Of a stretch of 64,000 bases of DNA, positions 19,401 to 28,287 are shown piece after piece. The DNA is from Flavobacteriales bacterium. GTDB taxonomy: Bacteria; Bacteroidota; Bacteroidia; Flavobacteriales_F; PHOS-HE28. Below the pieces are notes generated by a model. That model searched no databases. It was not told where the DNA came from and saw only the letters and a list, made by a program, of their open reading frames with translations. Location: the NCBI GenBank assembly GCA_016717305.1, contig JADKFY010000023.1:1-64000 (forward strand). The letters run 5' to 3'. The translations under genes were made by a program, and so were the position numbers. Position 1 is the first letter of the stretch. Every line of letters starts with the position of its first letter.

Positions 19401-22012
19401 GCGTATTTGTAGGTCGTGTCCGTTACCAGGTTTCCCCAAGCCGATCGTGCTTCGGGTGCAAGCACTCCGGCATACGAAGTGTACGGATAGAAGGCAGTCG
19501 TGGTCTGGTCCATGCTCGCATCGCCGCCGGCCTCGAATACGCGCGTGACAACATTCAAATTCACCACGGGAGGTGCATTACGGCCGGGTTCCACGTTCAT
19601 GCTAAAGGGTGCTTCACCGGCTTCGTTCAATTGTCCATCGAAGGCGACTTGTTCTTCTTCCGGCAGTCTGGTGTGCAGGTCGTTGAAAGAGTATTTCGCG
19701 AAATCCTTGAAGTCCGGTGATCCGGTGGACATGGCCACGGTAACGCGTGCATTCAACGAACGCGCAGGCGCACCATGCAGCCAATGCGAACGCAATGTTA
19801 CTTTTTCAAGGTCCGATCTACTCAGTCGTTGCGGAAGGTCCAGTTCGATCTTCAGTCTATTGGGTTTCACTGTTTCGATGCGGATGCTCTTGTGGAAGGA
19901 AGTGCCACCCACGGAAACCTGCGCGCTCCAATAGCCGGTGGGTGCATCCGGGTCGGTAGCACAATGGAAGGCATACACGCCATTAACGGCGGTGTTGCGC
20001 ATGGTCTTCGTCATCAACCGGCCACGTGGGTCGGTCAGTTCCAGAACCACCGGATGGTTGGCGGGTAATTTCTTTTGCAGGTCTTGTAGAATGAACGTGA
20101 GGTAGAGTGAATCACCGGGCCTCCACACGCCGCGTTCACCGTAGATCATGCCCTTCAAGCCTTTGTCAATGGCTTCACCTTGGACATCGAATTCGCTCAC
20201 GGAAAGGGAGGAGCCATCATCCAATTTCAGGTATCCGCGCTGTTTGCCCTTGCTCGCGAGAAGGAGGAAGGGCTTGTGTTCGGTCGCCTTCAATTTGGCC
20301 AGGCCGTTCCTGTCAGTGTTCAGTTCCGCCATGGGCTTATGCTGCAGATCCAGTACTTGCAGCGTTACACCGCTCATGGGTTCCGCAGTGCGCAGATCGC
20401 TCACCGCAAGTACCATGGATCCGTCGTTCCCGACCTTGGCCACCAAGCCCAGATCGGAGGCCAGTATGTTGCGCGATACTGAACCGCGCCGAGCGAAGTA
20501 GGAGGGGGAACAAGGATCCTCGCGCTCTTGGTAGTCGTACTCTTCGTAGTGATCGTAATCGTCGTAGTACCAGTAGTCCTGGATTTTGTCGTACGCGGCT
20601 TGTTCTTCGGCAAGAGAACGTTCGTGTTCCAAAACCTCTGTTCCTTCTTGTGCAGTTCCACAAGGGTAAACGGAGTGCTTTTTGTTGAAGGATAGATCCA
20701 CGCGGTAGATGGCTCCGGGTTCCGCTTTGAATTGCTCGGCTAGATCCAAGTAGTACCTGTTCCAACGGCCCAGATCAGGACCATCAGCGGTCTTCAGGGA
20801 GATGGTCTTGCGCATGACCAAACGCCCCACACGAGCTAGTTCCCGATCACCTTCCAGATCATTCACTTGCAGGAATTGGGCAACATTGGGTTCACTGATC
20901 CGGACGATGCGTACATCCACCGCACTAAGGTTCACCGCTTCGAACGGCATAACAAGACCGTCTGAACTGGGCAGTATCACTCCTTTGCCCACCATGCGTA
21001 CGGCTGGTTTCAATTCTTCGAATTCCAGGTCCACGGCAATGTCCTTGCCCAAGGTCTTGCCATTCACGTTACGTACGCCTGCGGAAACAAAGCCTTGCAC
21101 GTTGCCGCTTAATCGTTCGGTGGGGTACAGCAAGAGTTTGTTGCCTTCCACGGAAATACGGAGGTCTTCGGAACCTGTGATCCCGACCAGTCCGCTCATA
21201 TCCTGGCCTGCATCCAGCGGGTCGGAGAATAACAGCGTCGCAAACTGCTCGCCTTCGCTGTTGGTGGTGGCACTGATCAATGTGAGGTCCCCGATCGCCG
21301 GTATCTCAAAGGCAAGAGTTCCTTTATCCTCGGAAGCGATCTTTTCTCCGTCCCAACTGAGTTCCAGCACTCCTTTCTGTTCGGTACGTAACACGCTGTC
21401 CACGGTAAAGAGGTGGTACTTGCCATTGGGTTCATGTTCCCAGATCAACGATCTGTTCTGGTCGCCTTGGGTTGCTGTGAAGCATGCCTCCAGATCTTGT
21501 CCTGTCGCGTCATCTGCAGTTGAAACAGCAACAACAACGCGCTGCCATGTCAGGTCAGAGGACGAGAGGGAGCGCATATCGGTAACCCGTAAATCGACCC
21601 CTTGCCTGATCGTGTGAACTTGGAAGGTGAACTCGTGCAATCCTGTCGGCAGTTCGATCAGATCTCCCAGGTCCACGGTCACCGTGTAGGTGGTCTCTTG
21701 TTCAAGGCGCTCGTCGGGTTTGAACACCAAGGTCCGGTCGTCGTTCAGCGATACCGTGCCCTTCACCGAGGGATCGAAGTGGAAAAGACCCTGCAGTGCC
21801 GTTGTGGAGGAATCGCGCCACCGTTGGTCCGGGGCTATGCGCACGAAGATCGAACCACGTGCGCTGATGTGTCCAGCAGTGAAGGCGGGCACATACGGCG
21901 TGAATGCCGCATCCGGTGCGATACGATCCGGTCTTGTGCGACAAGAGGAAACAGCAATTGTTAGCAAGAGAGCGATGCCCAATGGGAGGATGTGGCGTGG
22001 CAGCGTGGACAT
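16424..22012 (-). CDS. Bacterial alpha-2-macroglobulin lipoprotein with thioester
   Basis: 1,862 residues from ATG 22012, which opens a lipoprotein signal (LGIALLLTIAVSSC, lipobox Cys at about residue 24). The MG domains run along the N-terminal two-thirds (MG2 region around GMIYGERGVWRPGDSLYLTF). The thioester motif GCLEQ is intact, with its Cys at about residue 1402 (codon 17807-17809), followed by the alpha-helical thioester domain (LGRLSQFQRTDGSFNYWPGG). Bacterial A2Ms trap proteases covalently in the periplasm and protect the envelope. The lipobox puts it on a membrane. pbpC follows 26 bp downstream. Length is near that of YfhM-type proteins (about 1,650), with a somewhat longer N-terminus. 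A Tyr/Asp/Glu-rich insert (around WYYDDYDHYEEYDYQERE) near residue 500 looks like a disordered loop. Confidence 0.94.
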   Translation of the reverse strand: MSTLPRHILPLGIALLLTIAVSSCRTRPDRIAPDAAFTPYVPAFTAGHISARGSIFVRIAPDQRWRDSSTTALQGLFHFDPSVKGTVSLNDDRTLVFKPDERLEQETTYTVTVDLGDLIELPTGLHEFTFQVHTIRQGVDLRVTDMRSLSSSDLTWQRVVVAVSTADDATGQDLEACFTATQGDQNRSLIWEHEPNGKYHLFTVDSVLRTEQKGVLELSWDGEKIASEDKGTLAFEIPAIGDLTLISATTNSEGEQFATLLFSDPLDAGQDMSGLVGITGSEDLRISVEGNKLLLYPTERLSGNVQGFVSAGVRNVNGKTLGKDIAVDLEFEELKPAVRMVGKGVILPSSDGLVMPFEAVNLSAVDVRIVRISEPNVAQFLQVNDLEGDRELARVGRLVMRKTISLKTADGPDLGRWNRYYLDLAEQFKAEPGAIYRVDLSFNKKHSVYPCGTAQEGTEVLEHERSLAEEQAAYDKIQDYWYYDDYDHYEEYDYQEREDPCSPSYFARRGSVSRNILASDLGLVAKVGNDGSMVLAVSDLRTAEPMSGVTLQVLDLQHKPMAELNTDRNGLAKLKATEHKPFLLLASKGKQRGYLKLDDGSSLSVSEFDVQGEAIDKGLKGMIYGERGVWRPGDSLYLTFILQDLQKKLPANHPVVLELTDPRGRLMTKTMRNTAVNGVYAFHCATDPDAPTGYWSAQVSVGGTSFHKSIRIETVKPNRLKIELDLPQRLSRSDLEKVTLRSHWLHGAPARSLNARVTVAMSTGSPDFKDFAKYSFNDLHTRLPEEEQVAFDGQLNEAGEAPFSMNVEPGRNAPPVVNLNVVTRVFEAGGDASMDQTTTAFYPYTSYAGVLAPEARSAWGNLVTDTTYKYAVVAVDANGKAIANHTLKAQIYKMRSNWWWDGDLSGDANYISSPSVELRTELDPVTDAKGRAKLDFRVDRPEWGQFVVRITDPSSGHSTAVQAYVDWPGYEGRSRRGDPEQATMLSFNADKEKYDVGDEATLTIPSSGTGRALISLETGSRVLRTEWVDLEEKETRYSFPITADMAPNMYAQVSLIQPHATVANDLPIRLYGVIPILVEDPTTHIAPQITMASEVKTDVPFEVVVSEATGKPMTYTLAIVDEGLLDLTRFKTPDPWNHFYAREALGVRTWDLYDDVIGAFGKQLTRLLALGGSDDGGPVKGAKANRFKPVVRFVGPFTVTKGKKAKHSFTIANYVGSVRVMVVAADGGKAYGNAEKIVPVRKPLMVLATMPRVLAPGELVDLPVTVFAMDAKVKDVVVKLEPNALLIPEGPVQRTIKFNKIGDQVVYFKVRVKEAIGVAKVKVSVSGAGESASEAIELQVRQPNRPATDAMEMALEPGKKWSGTPEALGVAGTNSAYLEVSSIPPVDMGRRLKYLIDYPHGCLEQTTSKAFPQLYLAAVMELPDRTIHEMRGNVEAALGRLSQFQRTDGSFNYWPGGDHYDNWTSIYAGHFMVEAERQGFHAPPGTRASWIAFQKRAAKQWNQERDDKWTRAAHTLTQAYRLYVLAIAGAQDMASMNRLREEKNLDASSRWSLASAYAYIGRKDVAEELVKGYSTSVAAYTELGFTYGSDLRDEALIVDALLNMGNTTKAALVVQQIAKHLSADDWYSTQSTAFGLMAVARLAEKNPLGKGMSYALTANGKTQDRFSEKAIARTDLPAPDGKGKVAVDNTGKNLLYLRLVRTGTPLAGQEKAAENGMRMNISYKLTDGTPVDPTRLTQGTDFMAVVTITHPGISRYYQNLALTQIFPSGWEIRNARMEGTEQVENNSYYTYRDIRDDRVLTYFDLWQGNTVTYRIMLNASYTGRYYMPGTHCEAMYDNTINARSVGRWVEVVKSEGYVSEVK

Positions 22013-22162
22013 GGGTGGGAAAATGGAATGGAAAGATATCGGCTTGGTTCGGAACGAGCTTGTACGTGACCGTATTGTTGGTTTTAGCACAAGTTGGGAG
22101 CAATGCGTGCAACCACGGAACGGAGCCAACAGGAAAAGTGGAGAAGACCGTTCGGGGGATCA

Positions 22163-24274
22163 CTACTTCATCAACTCCTCAGCTTCTTCAGCCGGGATGA
22201 TGAATCCATTGACCTCGCCGACCACGAACGCATCACCGAAGCCTTGTTTCGCGATGACCAGCTTTGCTTCCTCAGCGCTCTTGCGATCCTTGAACTGGCC
22301 GTAGAAATAGCGCGTGGCATCAGCGGAAACGATCGGTTTGATGTCACCCATTTCAATCATCTTGTCCATGTCCTCCATTGGCACATTCCCGACGAAGGTC
22401 CCGACCTGTACACGGAAGCGGATCAAGCTGCGGTCGATGGTCCCGGAGGCCTTGTCGTTCAGGTTCTCAGGACCAGTGAGTTTTGCTCCTGCTTCCTTCA
22501 TACCAATGCGCTTGCCATCACGGAAAGCAACTAGGAACGCACCGTTGAATCCTTTAAGAAGCATTTGCACCTTATGGGCCGCTGCAGGATTTACATCCTT
22601 GAAGGACCCGGTGTAATAGCGCGTTAGGCCATCATCGCCTTTGATGATCACTAGATCTTTGATCTCCGAGAAAATGTCCCGTGATAACGGGTAGCGGAAC
22701 GCGCCCAATTGGACCCGAACGATGGCTTCGCCACTTGTTTCAGGTGCTGAGGTCGGAGGGATGAGCTTCTTGCGGGCTTCATCGGCTTCTGCCGTTACAT
22801 CAACCAATTTGCCGTTCTCTTCGGCCATCACCACCGGTTGCAGACCAACGCCGCGCAACTCAAGTTCTCGACGCAACGCTTCGGGGATCGCATCATAACT
22901 ACCTACCACATAATACGTGGAATCGCCCTGTTCAACGGTCCGTACATCGGGTAAGCTCAGGATCTTTTGGATCAGGTCTTCGGTAATGCCTTCAACTTGC
23001 GAGCCCACCTTCACCACGTACACGCGTTTGGTCTTCACGACCGGTTTCATTGGGCCGAAGGACTCCACGCGCGAGTTCACCGTGTTCACATTACCGGAAT
23101 CACGATAGGCGAGGTAGGATCTCAGAAGTGTCTCGTCGGTAATGGTCACGCCCTGTTCATCCACTGGCGCTCCCAGTGCCGTATTGGGTTCGTCGTCCTC
23201 ATGGTCCGGCACACCATCCTGATCACCATCCAATGGGCAGCCATAGGCGTCCACCTTCACGCCAGCAGGAGTATGCGGACATTTGTCGTGGATGTCCTGA
23301 ACGCCATCGCTGTCCTCATCACCCAGCCAGGCCAATTGGTCCAATTCTTCAGTGGAGAGCGGTGTTTTCTTGGCCTTTTGTGCCTTACGCGCCATGGGGA
23401 TGGTATACCCTATGGAGAATGAAGAATAGAGGAATCGATCGTTCCCGGCGGTTCCCTTTCGGTTCTCTATGCTATTGTCGCTCACGCCATCGACAAGGTC
23501 GGTGAGGGTGAAGTGCATTGTAGCGCCCACCCGGAAATCCAGATTATTACCCAGATCCATGCGAGCACCGACCCCAACTGGGATGGCCCAGGTCCTTTCC
23601 AAATACTTTCCAAATCCGTCCAAATTGCTCTCACGCACATCACTTTCGTACGTGTAGTCCCTTTCCACCAAGACCGCATCCGTGGCGTTGGGCGCGGTTT
23701 CGGCGATGTCGCGGATAGTTCCGTCGCTCCAATAGTTGTAGGACCTGCCTTGGTTATCGAACAGGTCGGTCTTAGTTAGGAATTCCACCGATTCGAATCC
23801 GACATTGATGAACGGCTCCACAACGTGGTCCTTGCGAAGCAGTTGCAGGAAATTGTATTGGAAACGGACGCCACCTGTCGTGATCCTGGATTCGAAATTG
23901 AGGTTCCTTTCCAAGCCACGCTCATTTACACCTAACCTACCATGAAGTGCATAGATCCCGGCCTCAAGCCAAGGTGTAATGGGCGTGGTGGCACGGATCT
24001 CGAATCCAACACGCGTGACCAAGGGGCTGTACTTGGTGTGATCACGACCTACATCACCATAAAAGGCGAACATGCCCGGGCCTATCCCCAAGGAAGGTCT
24101 TAGCCGGAACGCATTTTCAACCGGCGCAGCTCCATCGATGCTTACGGGTTGTGCCGTGGTATCTGCCTGGGAATACGCCGAAGAAGTAGTCAACACTACA
24201 GCCAGCAAAGCCGCATGGGCGAACCAACGGAACGGAACATGATCAAGGACGGTGCGCTTTGGCATTCGATCCAT
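22163..24274 (-). CDS. Outer membrane beta-barrel / TSP3 / SPOR-like repeat protein
   Basis: 703 residues; a start at 24265 is also possible. Signal peptide to about residue 36 (ending SSAYSQA). Residues 50-300 are rich in alternating beta strands typical of an OmpA/PorT-like barrel. Then a short calcium-binding thrombospondin type 3 segment (DEDSDGVQDIHDKCPHTPAG and GDQDGVPDHEDDEP), then three or four SPOR-like units in the C-terminal 300 residues (VRVQLGAFRYPLSRDIFSE, FRVQVGTFVGNVPMEDMDKM, each followed by a YYTGSFKD or YFYGQFKD strand). It lacks the normal OmpA peptidoglycan domain, so the SPOR-like units may take its place. It is 17 bp downstream of another SPOR protein and both are probably one operon. 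Exact role unknown; gliding or T9SS-associated function is only a guess. Confidence 0.75.
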   Translation of the reverse strand: MDRMPKRTVLDHVPFRWFAHAALLAVVLTTSSAYSQADTTAQPVSIDGAAPVENAFRLRPSLGIGPGMFAFYGDVGRDHTKYSPLVTRVGFEIRATTPITPWLEAGIYALHGRLGVNERGLERNLNFESRITTGGVRFQYNFLQLLRKDHVVEPFINVGFESVEFLTKTDLFDNQGRSYNYWSDGTIRDIAETAPNATDAVLVERDYTYESDVRESNLDGFGKYLERTWAIPVGVGARMDLGNNLDFRVGATMHFTLTDLVDGVSDNSIENRKGTAGNDRFLYSSFSIGYTIPMARKAQKAKKTPLSTEELDQLAWLGDEDSDGVQDIHDKCPHTPAGVKVDAYGCPLDGDQDGVPDHEDDEPNTALGAPVDEQGVTITDETLLRSYLAYRDSGNVNTVNSRVESFGPMKPVVKTKRVYVVKVGSQVEGITEDLIQKILSLPDVRTVEQGDSTYYVVGSYDAIPEALRRELELRGVGLQPVVMAEENGKLVDVTAEADEARKKLIPPTSAPETSGEAIVRVQLGAFRYPLSRDIFSEIKDLVIIKGDDGLTRYYTGSFKDVNPAAAHKVQMLLKGFNGAFLVAFRDGKRIGMKEAGAKLTGPENLNDKASGTIDRSLIRFRVQVGTFVGNVPMEDMDKMIEMGDIKPIVSADATRYFYGQFKDRKSAEEAKLVIAKQGFGDAFVVGEVNGFIIPAEEAEELMK

Positions 24275-24291
24275 TCCGGGTTAAAAGGGTC

Positions 24292-25782
24292 TTACTGTAC
24301 CCACTTTTGATTGCTCAACATCAACGCTTCCTGCACGGTGATGCGATCGCCGTTGTTATAGGCTGTAACGAACGGGCCTGGAAAATTGTGACCGGCCGCC
24401 ACGAACGCCACACGTTGATCACGTGCTTCGTTGTACGATCCGAATTTGCCGCTCACGTATTTCACCCAGCCTTGGTGACGTTCCAAATTGAAATCACCGT
24501 TGAAACGATGGCGTGTGCTGAAATAGCTCTTTCCCACCTCGCGGTGTCCCGCGCTGATCTGCACTTTGTATAGCACACCGTTCTCAGGTGCGGGGATGCG
24601 GCTCGTTCCGGTCTTAGCAGGAGGCGTGGGCTTGGTGGCGGCAACTGGCTCCTGCTTTGCAGGTGTCGTGGCGGGTTTGGGTACATCCTTAGCGATCGGC
24701 TCCTGCACAGGCGGCGTTGGAACTACAACAGGTACAGCCTCTTTCACGGGTTCTTGTGCCGTCTCAGCCTGCATGTTTTCCATGGCCTTGGGTCCGATGA
24801 AGAACTTGGAAGTGCCGATCACCGACTTCTGGGTCTCATCATTAAGAAGGTAGCCGAATTCACCATCGATGCTGTATTCGCCTTCTGGCTTTTCGTTCGC
24901 ACGCAACTTGTATACGACCTTCACTTCATCTCCAGCGGGCAGGTTCAACCAAACAAATTTCGCGATACGGTCCTGTGTGGTGAAGATCGCATCGCTGCTG
25001 TTCTTTTCCATGGCCGTGAAACCTTGGGGAATGGTCTCTTGCAACTTCCCGAAGCCTCTGATGCTTCCTTTCTTCACGATGACCTCAACGAGCATTTCGT
25101 TTTCAGTGACCGGAGTGATCGTGCGTGAAGCCGTAATTCCGCCAGGTCCTTGGGAGGAAGCAGTGCCGCTGGCTTGGTCGATCACCGCTACCGCGGTCTT
25201 TCCTGCTGGGGCAGCTATGACAGCCGCTTCCATATCAGTGGAGCTTGGTTCCTTAGGTGTCGTCACCGTTGCCACTGGCGTTGCAGCTACTGGGTCAGGC
25301 GTGCTTGTGGGAGGTGGGGCTGCAACAGGCTCGCTGTCGGCCATGGTATTCGTAATGCCCGAACCGAAATCAATGGTCGAGGTAGGCAGGTCAAAGGTCT
25401 TGCGCTCGTTGTCCTCGATGTAAGAGAGGCGACCCACAATGGCTTGATTGCCGCTCACAGTTGCATCGGCGGTGAGTGTATAGGTAACCTTGAAGGTCGG
25501 CGTACTTGGCAGGGCCATCCAAATGAACTTGGCCTTTTGGTCCGCGAAGGTGAAAGAAGCGCCTTTGGTCTCGATCGCCGTTGCTGTAAGTCCAGAAGGC
25601 AGGTCGAGCTGCAGCTTTGCAAATCCGGTCAGTTCAGCTTTGGTCACCGTTACCGTTACCCGGAACTCGCTTCCGGGCTGCATGGTAGTGGGCAGATTTT
25701 GGGTGATGCTGATATCCGCTAGAAAGAACGGGTCTATGAGCAGGAGCCCTATCAGGTTGATCAAGAGTACCAGTTGGTTCAT
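24292..25782 (-). CDS. SPOR-domain protein with two duplicated N-terminal modules
   Basis: 496 residues. N-terminal hydrophobic segment (LVLLINLIGLLLIDPFFLA) as signal or anchor. Two paralogous modules of about 110 residues follow, each with a 'GFAKLQLDLPSGLTA' or 'GFGKLQETIPQGFTA' start and a 'KFIWMALPS' or 'KFVWLNLPA' strand. A Pro/Ala/Thr-rich linker of about 100 residues separates these from a C-terminal SPOR-type domain (VLYKVQISAGHREVG ... VKYVSGKFGSYNEA). The duplicated modules resemble BACON/DUF11-like beta sandwiches, but I do not recognise a named family. It precedes the barrel/SPOR gene by 17 bp and the two probably act together at the peptidoglycan-outer membrane interface. Confidence 0.72.
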   Translation of the reverse strand: MNQLVLLINLIGLLLIDPFFLADISITQNLPTTMQPGSEFRVTVTVTKAELTGFAKLQLDLPSGLTATAIETKGASFTFADQKAKFIWMALPSTPTFKVTYTLTADATVSGNQAIVGRLSYIEDNERKTFDLPTSTIDFGSGITNTMADSEPVAAPPPTSTPDPVAATPVATVTTPKEPSSTDMEAAVIAAPAGKTAVAVIDQASGTASSQGPGGITASRTITPVTENEMLVEVIVKKGSIRGFGKLQETIPQGFTAMEKNSSDAIFTTQDRIAKFVWLNLPAGDEVKVVYKLRANEKPEGEYSIDGEFGYLLNDETQKSVIGTSKFFIGPKAMENMQAETAQEPVKEAVPVVVPTPPVQEPIAKDVPKPATTPAKQEPVAATKPTPPAKTGTSRIPAPENGVLYKVQISAGHREVGKSYFSTRHRFNGDFNLERHQGWVKYVSGKFGSYNEARDQRVAFVAAGHNFPGPFVTAYNNGDRITVQEALMLSNQKWVQ

Positions 25783-25805
25783 TGCAAGGATTCCAAGGTT
25801 GAACG

Positions 25806-25818
25806 ATCACGTCGTGAT
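25806..25818. promoter_or_regulatory. Palindrome upstream of the SPOR gene
   Basis: Six-base arms atcacg and cgtgat around a single T, 24 bases upstream of the start at 25782. It could be an operator, but no regulator is identified and the arms are short. Confidence 0.25.
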
Positions 25819-26023
25819 GCCTCCAAATGTATCGGGCTGTGGAGGGTCGGATAACGGGCACGAACTTAGCAATACAAACAGGATATTGTTCAAGGCCGAT
25901 GCCTGCTCCGCTCATCGAATGTAGGAAAACGGTCCGGAACGGCACCCAAGGAAGGTGCTTGGTTCCCATTGACGGGTTCATGCGAGCTTCTGGATCCAAT
26001 GGGCCCGAGCAGCAATTCCAGGC

Positions 26024-27085
26024 TCAGGAACCACCCAGCAGCATCAGCGAATGGTCTTTCATTTGGAAGTGGTCATGTACCAAGGCGGTTTTGAATCCGC
26101 CCGACCGCCTTCCTTTGAGCACCATTTCGTTCGGCAGTTTACCGGAAACCAAGGCGGACCAGGCGAACCAAAGACCCAGTGCGTTGGCCGTATAGAATTC
26201 GCCGCAAAGTGGTTTGTAGCAGGCCAACGTTGCATTGGGGAAGTGCTCACGGATCGGGTCGTAAGCGCGGTCTTCCGCAGGGTCCCCATTTAGGCCCACT
26301 ATCAAAAGATCCACATCTTCGGGTCGTTTTCCTGCTTCGGCCAATAGCCCTTCCGCACGCCCGACCATGTCTTCGGCCTTTGCACAGAACACGGAGTCCA
26401 CGCCCAAGAGTTCGACGGCTTTCGTTGAAGGAATGCTGTCCAACACAAAGAATGCGGAACCTTCACCCGCCAGCGCTCCACGGTCGGTGGTGGTGAGCAC
26501 TTCCAGGTTGGCTACTTGGTCATTCTGCTTCCAAAGCCATGACCTGCGGTGAGTGCGGAAGAAATCGGGAGTGACCACATCCGCTGCACCGACCACCACA
26601 TTCCGTTCACCTTCCTCCCGGACTTTCAGGAGCCCGTCCATCAGCGCGGTCGGGAATGAAGCTCCGCGTTGCAGATAGGTGTAGTTGTATGCCTTGCTAT
26701 TGAGGGCCATGGCGATCTGGCCTGCCAAGCTGTTGTGGGTTGATCCAATGAATGCCGTGGGGTTGGCTACGGCTTCATCATGATCGACCATGTTGTCCAG
26801 AAATCGCGCAACGCTGTCCTTGCACCCATCTCCGGTGGCCACGATGATCGCGCCCGGCTGTTCCACTCCCGCACGTTGCAGCGCATTGATCGCGGCCATC
26901 AGACCCATCCGGGTATGCCGGGTCATACGACGTGCGCGGACCGGGTCCATGAAATTTGCGATATCCGGGAGGATCACGTTCAGCGGGTGCGTGGTGTATG
27001 CCACTACGTGTTCCAAAGCATCCCGATCGAAAGTGGGTTGTGGGCTAATGGCGGAGGCTCCGGTTATGTAGGCGCGTGCTTTCAC
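26024..27085 (-). CDS. Beta-ketoacyl synthase-like protein lacking the active-site Cys (chain-length-factor type)
   Basis: 353 residues, GTG start at 27085 overlapping the stop of the preceding KS (GTGA). Thiolase-fold landmarks are visible (YITGASAISPQP, MGLMAAINALQRAG, GSTHNSLAGQIAMALNSKAY), but the nucleophile segment reads YLQRGASFPTAL in place of TACSSS, so Cys is absent, and the second His motif is replaced. This is how KS-beta/chain-length-factor partners of type II aryl polyene and flexirubin systems look. It would form a heterodimer with the KS encoded just upstream. It is the last gene of the cluster; no ACP, ketoreductase or dehydratase gene follows. Confidence 0.82.
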   Translation of the reverse strand: MKARAYITGASAISPQPTFDRDALEHVVAYTTHPLNVILPDIANFMDPVRARRMTRHTRMGLMAAINALQRAGVEQPGAIIVATGDGCKDSVARFLDNMVDHDEAVANPTAFIGSTHNSLAGQIAMALNSKAYNYTYLQRGASFPTALMDGLLKVREEGERNVVVGAADVVTPDFFRTHRRSWLWKQNDQVANLEVLTTTDRGALAGEGSAFFVLDSIPSTKAVELLGVDSVFCAKAEDMVGRAEGLLAEAGKRPEDVDLLIVGLNGDPAEDRAYDPIREHFPNATLACYKPLCGEFYTANALGLWFAWSALVSGKLPNEMVLKGRRSGGFKTALVHDHFQMKDHSLMLLGGS

Positions 27086-28287
27086 GTTGCTGAGAAAACG
27101 AGTGATGAATTGTTACCTCCGAAGCCGAAGGAGTTGCTAAGGATATGGTCGATACGTTGGTTGTGCAGCGAGTGACGGACCGGTATCAACGGAGCTTCGA
27201 TCATCGGTTCTTGGAAGCGCAAGTTCGCAAAGCACACGTTGTGTTGGATCGCGAGAACCGCGAATACGGCCTCAACTGCACCAGCTGCCCCAAGTGTATG
27301 TCCTGTGAAGGTCTTGGTACTGGAGAACGGTGGCGGAGCAGGTCCGAACAAGCGTTGCAGAGCGCGGCCTTCTGAAAGGTCGTTGTTGTGGGTTCCGGTC
27401 CCGTGTACGTTGATGTAGTTGATCGCATCGGGAGTAAGCCCAGCGCTTAGTAAGGCTTGTTGCATGGCAAGGAATGCACCATCGCCGTTGGGTGAAGAGG
27501 CGGTGATATGGAACGCGTCATTGGTGTTGGCATGGCCGGAGACACAAGCCAAGCTCTTTCCATTTCTTGCTTTCAAATGGGCCTCACTTTCCAGGACCAG
27601 ATAGGCCGCTGCTTCACCCAGGTTAAGGCCTTGTCGATGTTCATCAAAAGGTCTGCACGGCTCGCGGTCCAAGATCATCAAACTGTGGAAGCCGTTCACC
27701 GTGAAACGGGAGAGGGCATCGGATCCTCCCACGATCGCCACATCGAGCTTGCCGCTTCGGATCATTCTGCTCCCGAGCATGATCGCATTTGCCGAGGAAG
27801 AGCATGCGGTACTGATCGTAGTGATGAACCCGTTGATGCCGAGTTCAGCCGCAATGCGTTCGGTGTGTTCGCCGGGGTCATGCGTGCCTACGTACTGTTC
27901 CTGTTCCGCATTCAACTCATCATTGAGGAGTTGTTTGTAGATCGATTCGGACCGGTCCATACCGCCGGAAGTGGAGGCGGAGATCAAGCCTGTTCGCGGG
28001 TGTGTGGGATCGATCCCAGCTTGGGCCAGAGCCTCGTGTACCGCTTGCAAACCGAGCAATGCCGTACGTGACCAGCCCCGAATTGACCTTGGTGCCACCA
28101 ACGCGGCCAAGTCCTCGTGGACCAACTTCACTTCCGCTGCCGGGTATAGTGAGCTGTGGCGTGTTTGCAACCGAGTGATGGGTCCTATGCCCGTGCGTTC
28201 GTTCAGGAGCGCGTCCAAATTGGCATCAACACTGTTGCCAAGGGCGGAAATGATCCCGATCCCGGAAATGTGAACATGTTCGGTCAT
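27082..28287 (-). CDS. Beta-ketoacyl-ACP synthase (KAS II type, catalytic)
   Basis: 401 residues from ATG 28287, which overlaps the permease stop (ATGA). All three active-site elements are seen: STACSSSANAIM (Cys), VHGTGTHNND (His) and GHTLGAAGAVEA (His), plus the C-terminal NSFGFGGNNSSLVF glycine loop. It condenses malonyl-ACP with a growing acyl chain. The neighbouring Cys-less partner and the ABC/BtrH/Dar genes suggest that it elongates a polyene or alkyl chain for a resorcinol-type product and not primary fatty acids. Confidence 0.92.
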   Translation of the reverse strand: MTEHVHISGIGIISALGNSVDANLDALLNERTGIGPITRLQTRHSSLYPAAEVKLVHEDLAALVAPRSIRGWSRTALLGLQAVHEALAQAGIDPTHPRTGLISASTSGGMDRSESIYKQLLNDELNAEQEQYVGTHDPGEHTERIAAELGINGFITTISTACSSSANAIMLGSRMIRSGKLDVAIVGGSDALSRFTVNGFHSLMILDREPCRPFDEHRQGLNLGEAAAYLVLESEAHLKARNGKSLACVSGHANTNDAFHITASSPNGDGAFLAMQQALLSAGLTPDAINYINVHGTGTHNNDLSEGRALQRLFGPAPPPFSSTKTFTGHTLGAAGAVEAVFAVLAIQHNVCFANLRFQEPMIEAPLIPVRHSLHNQRIDHILSNSFGFGGNNSSLVFSAT

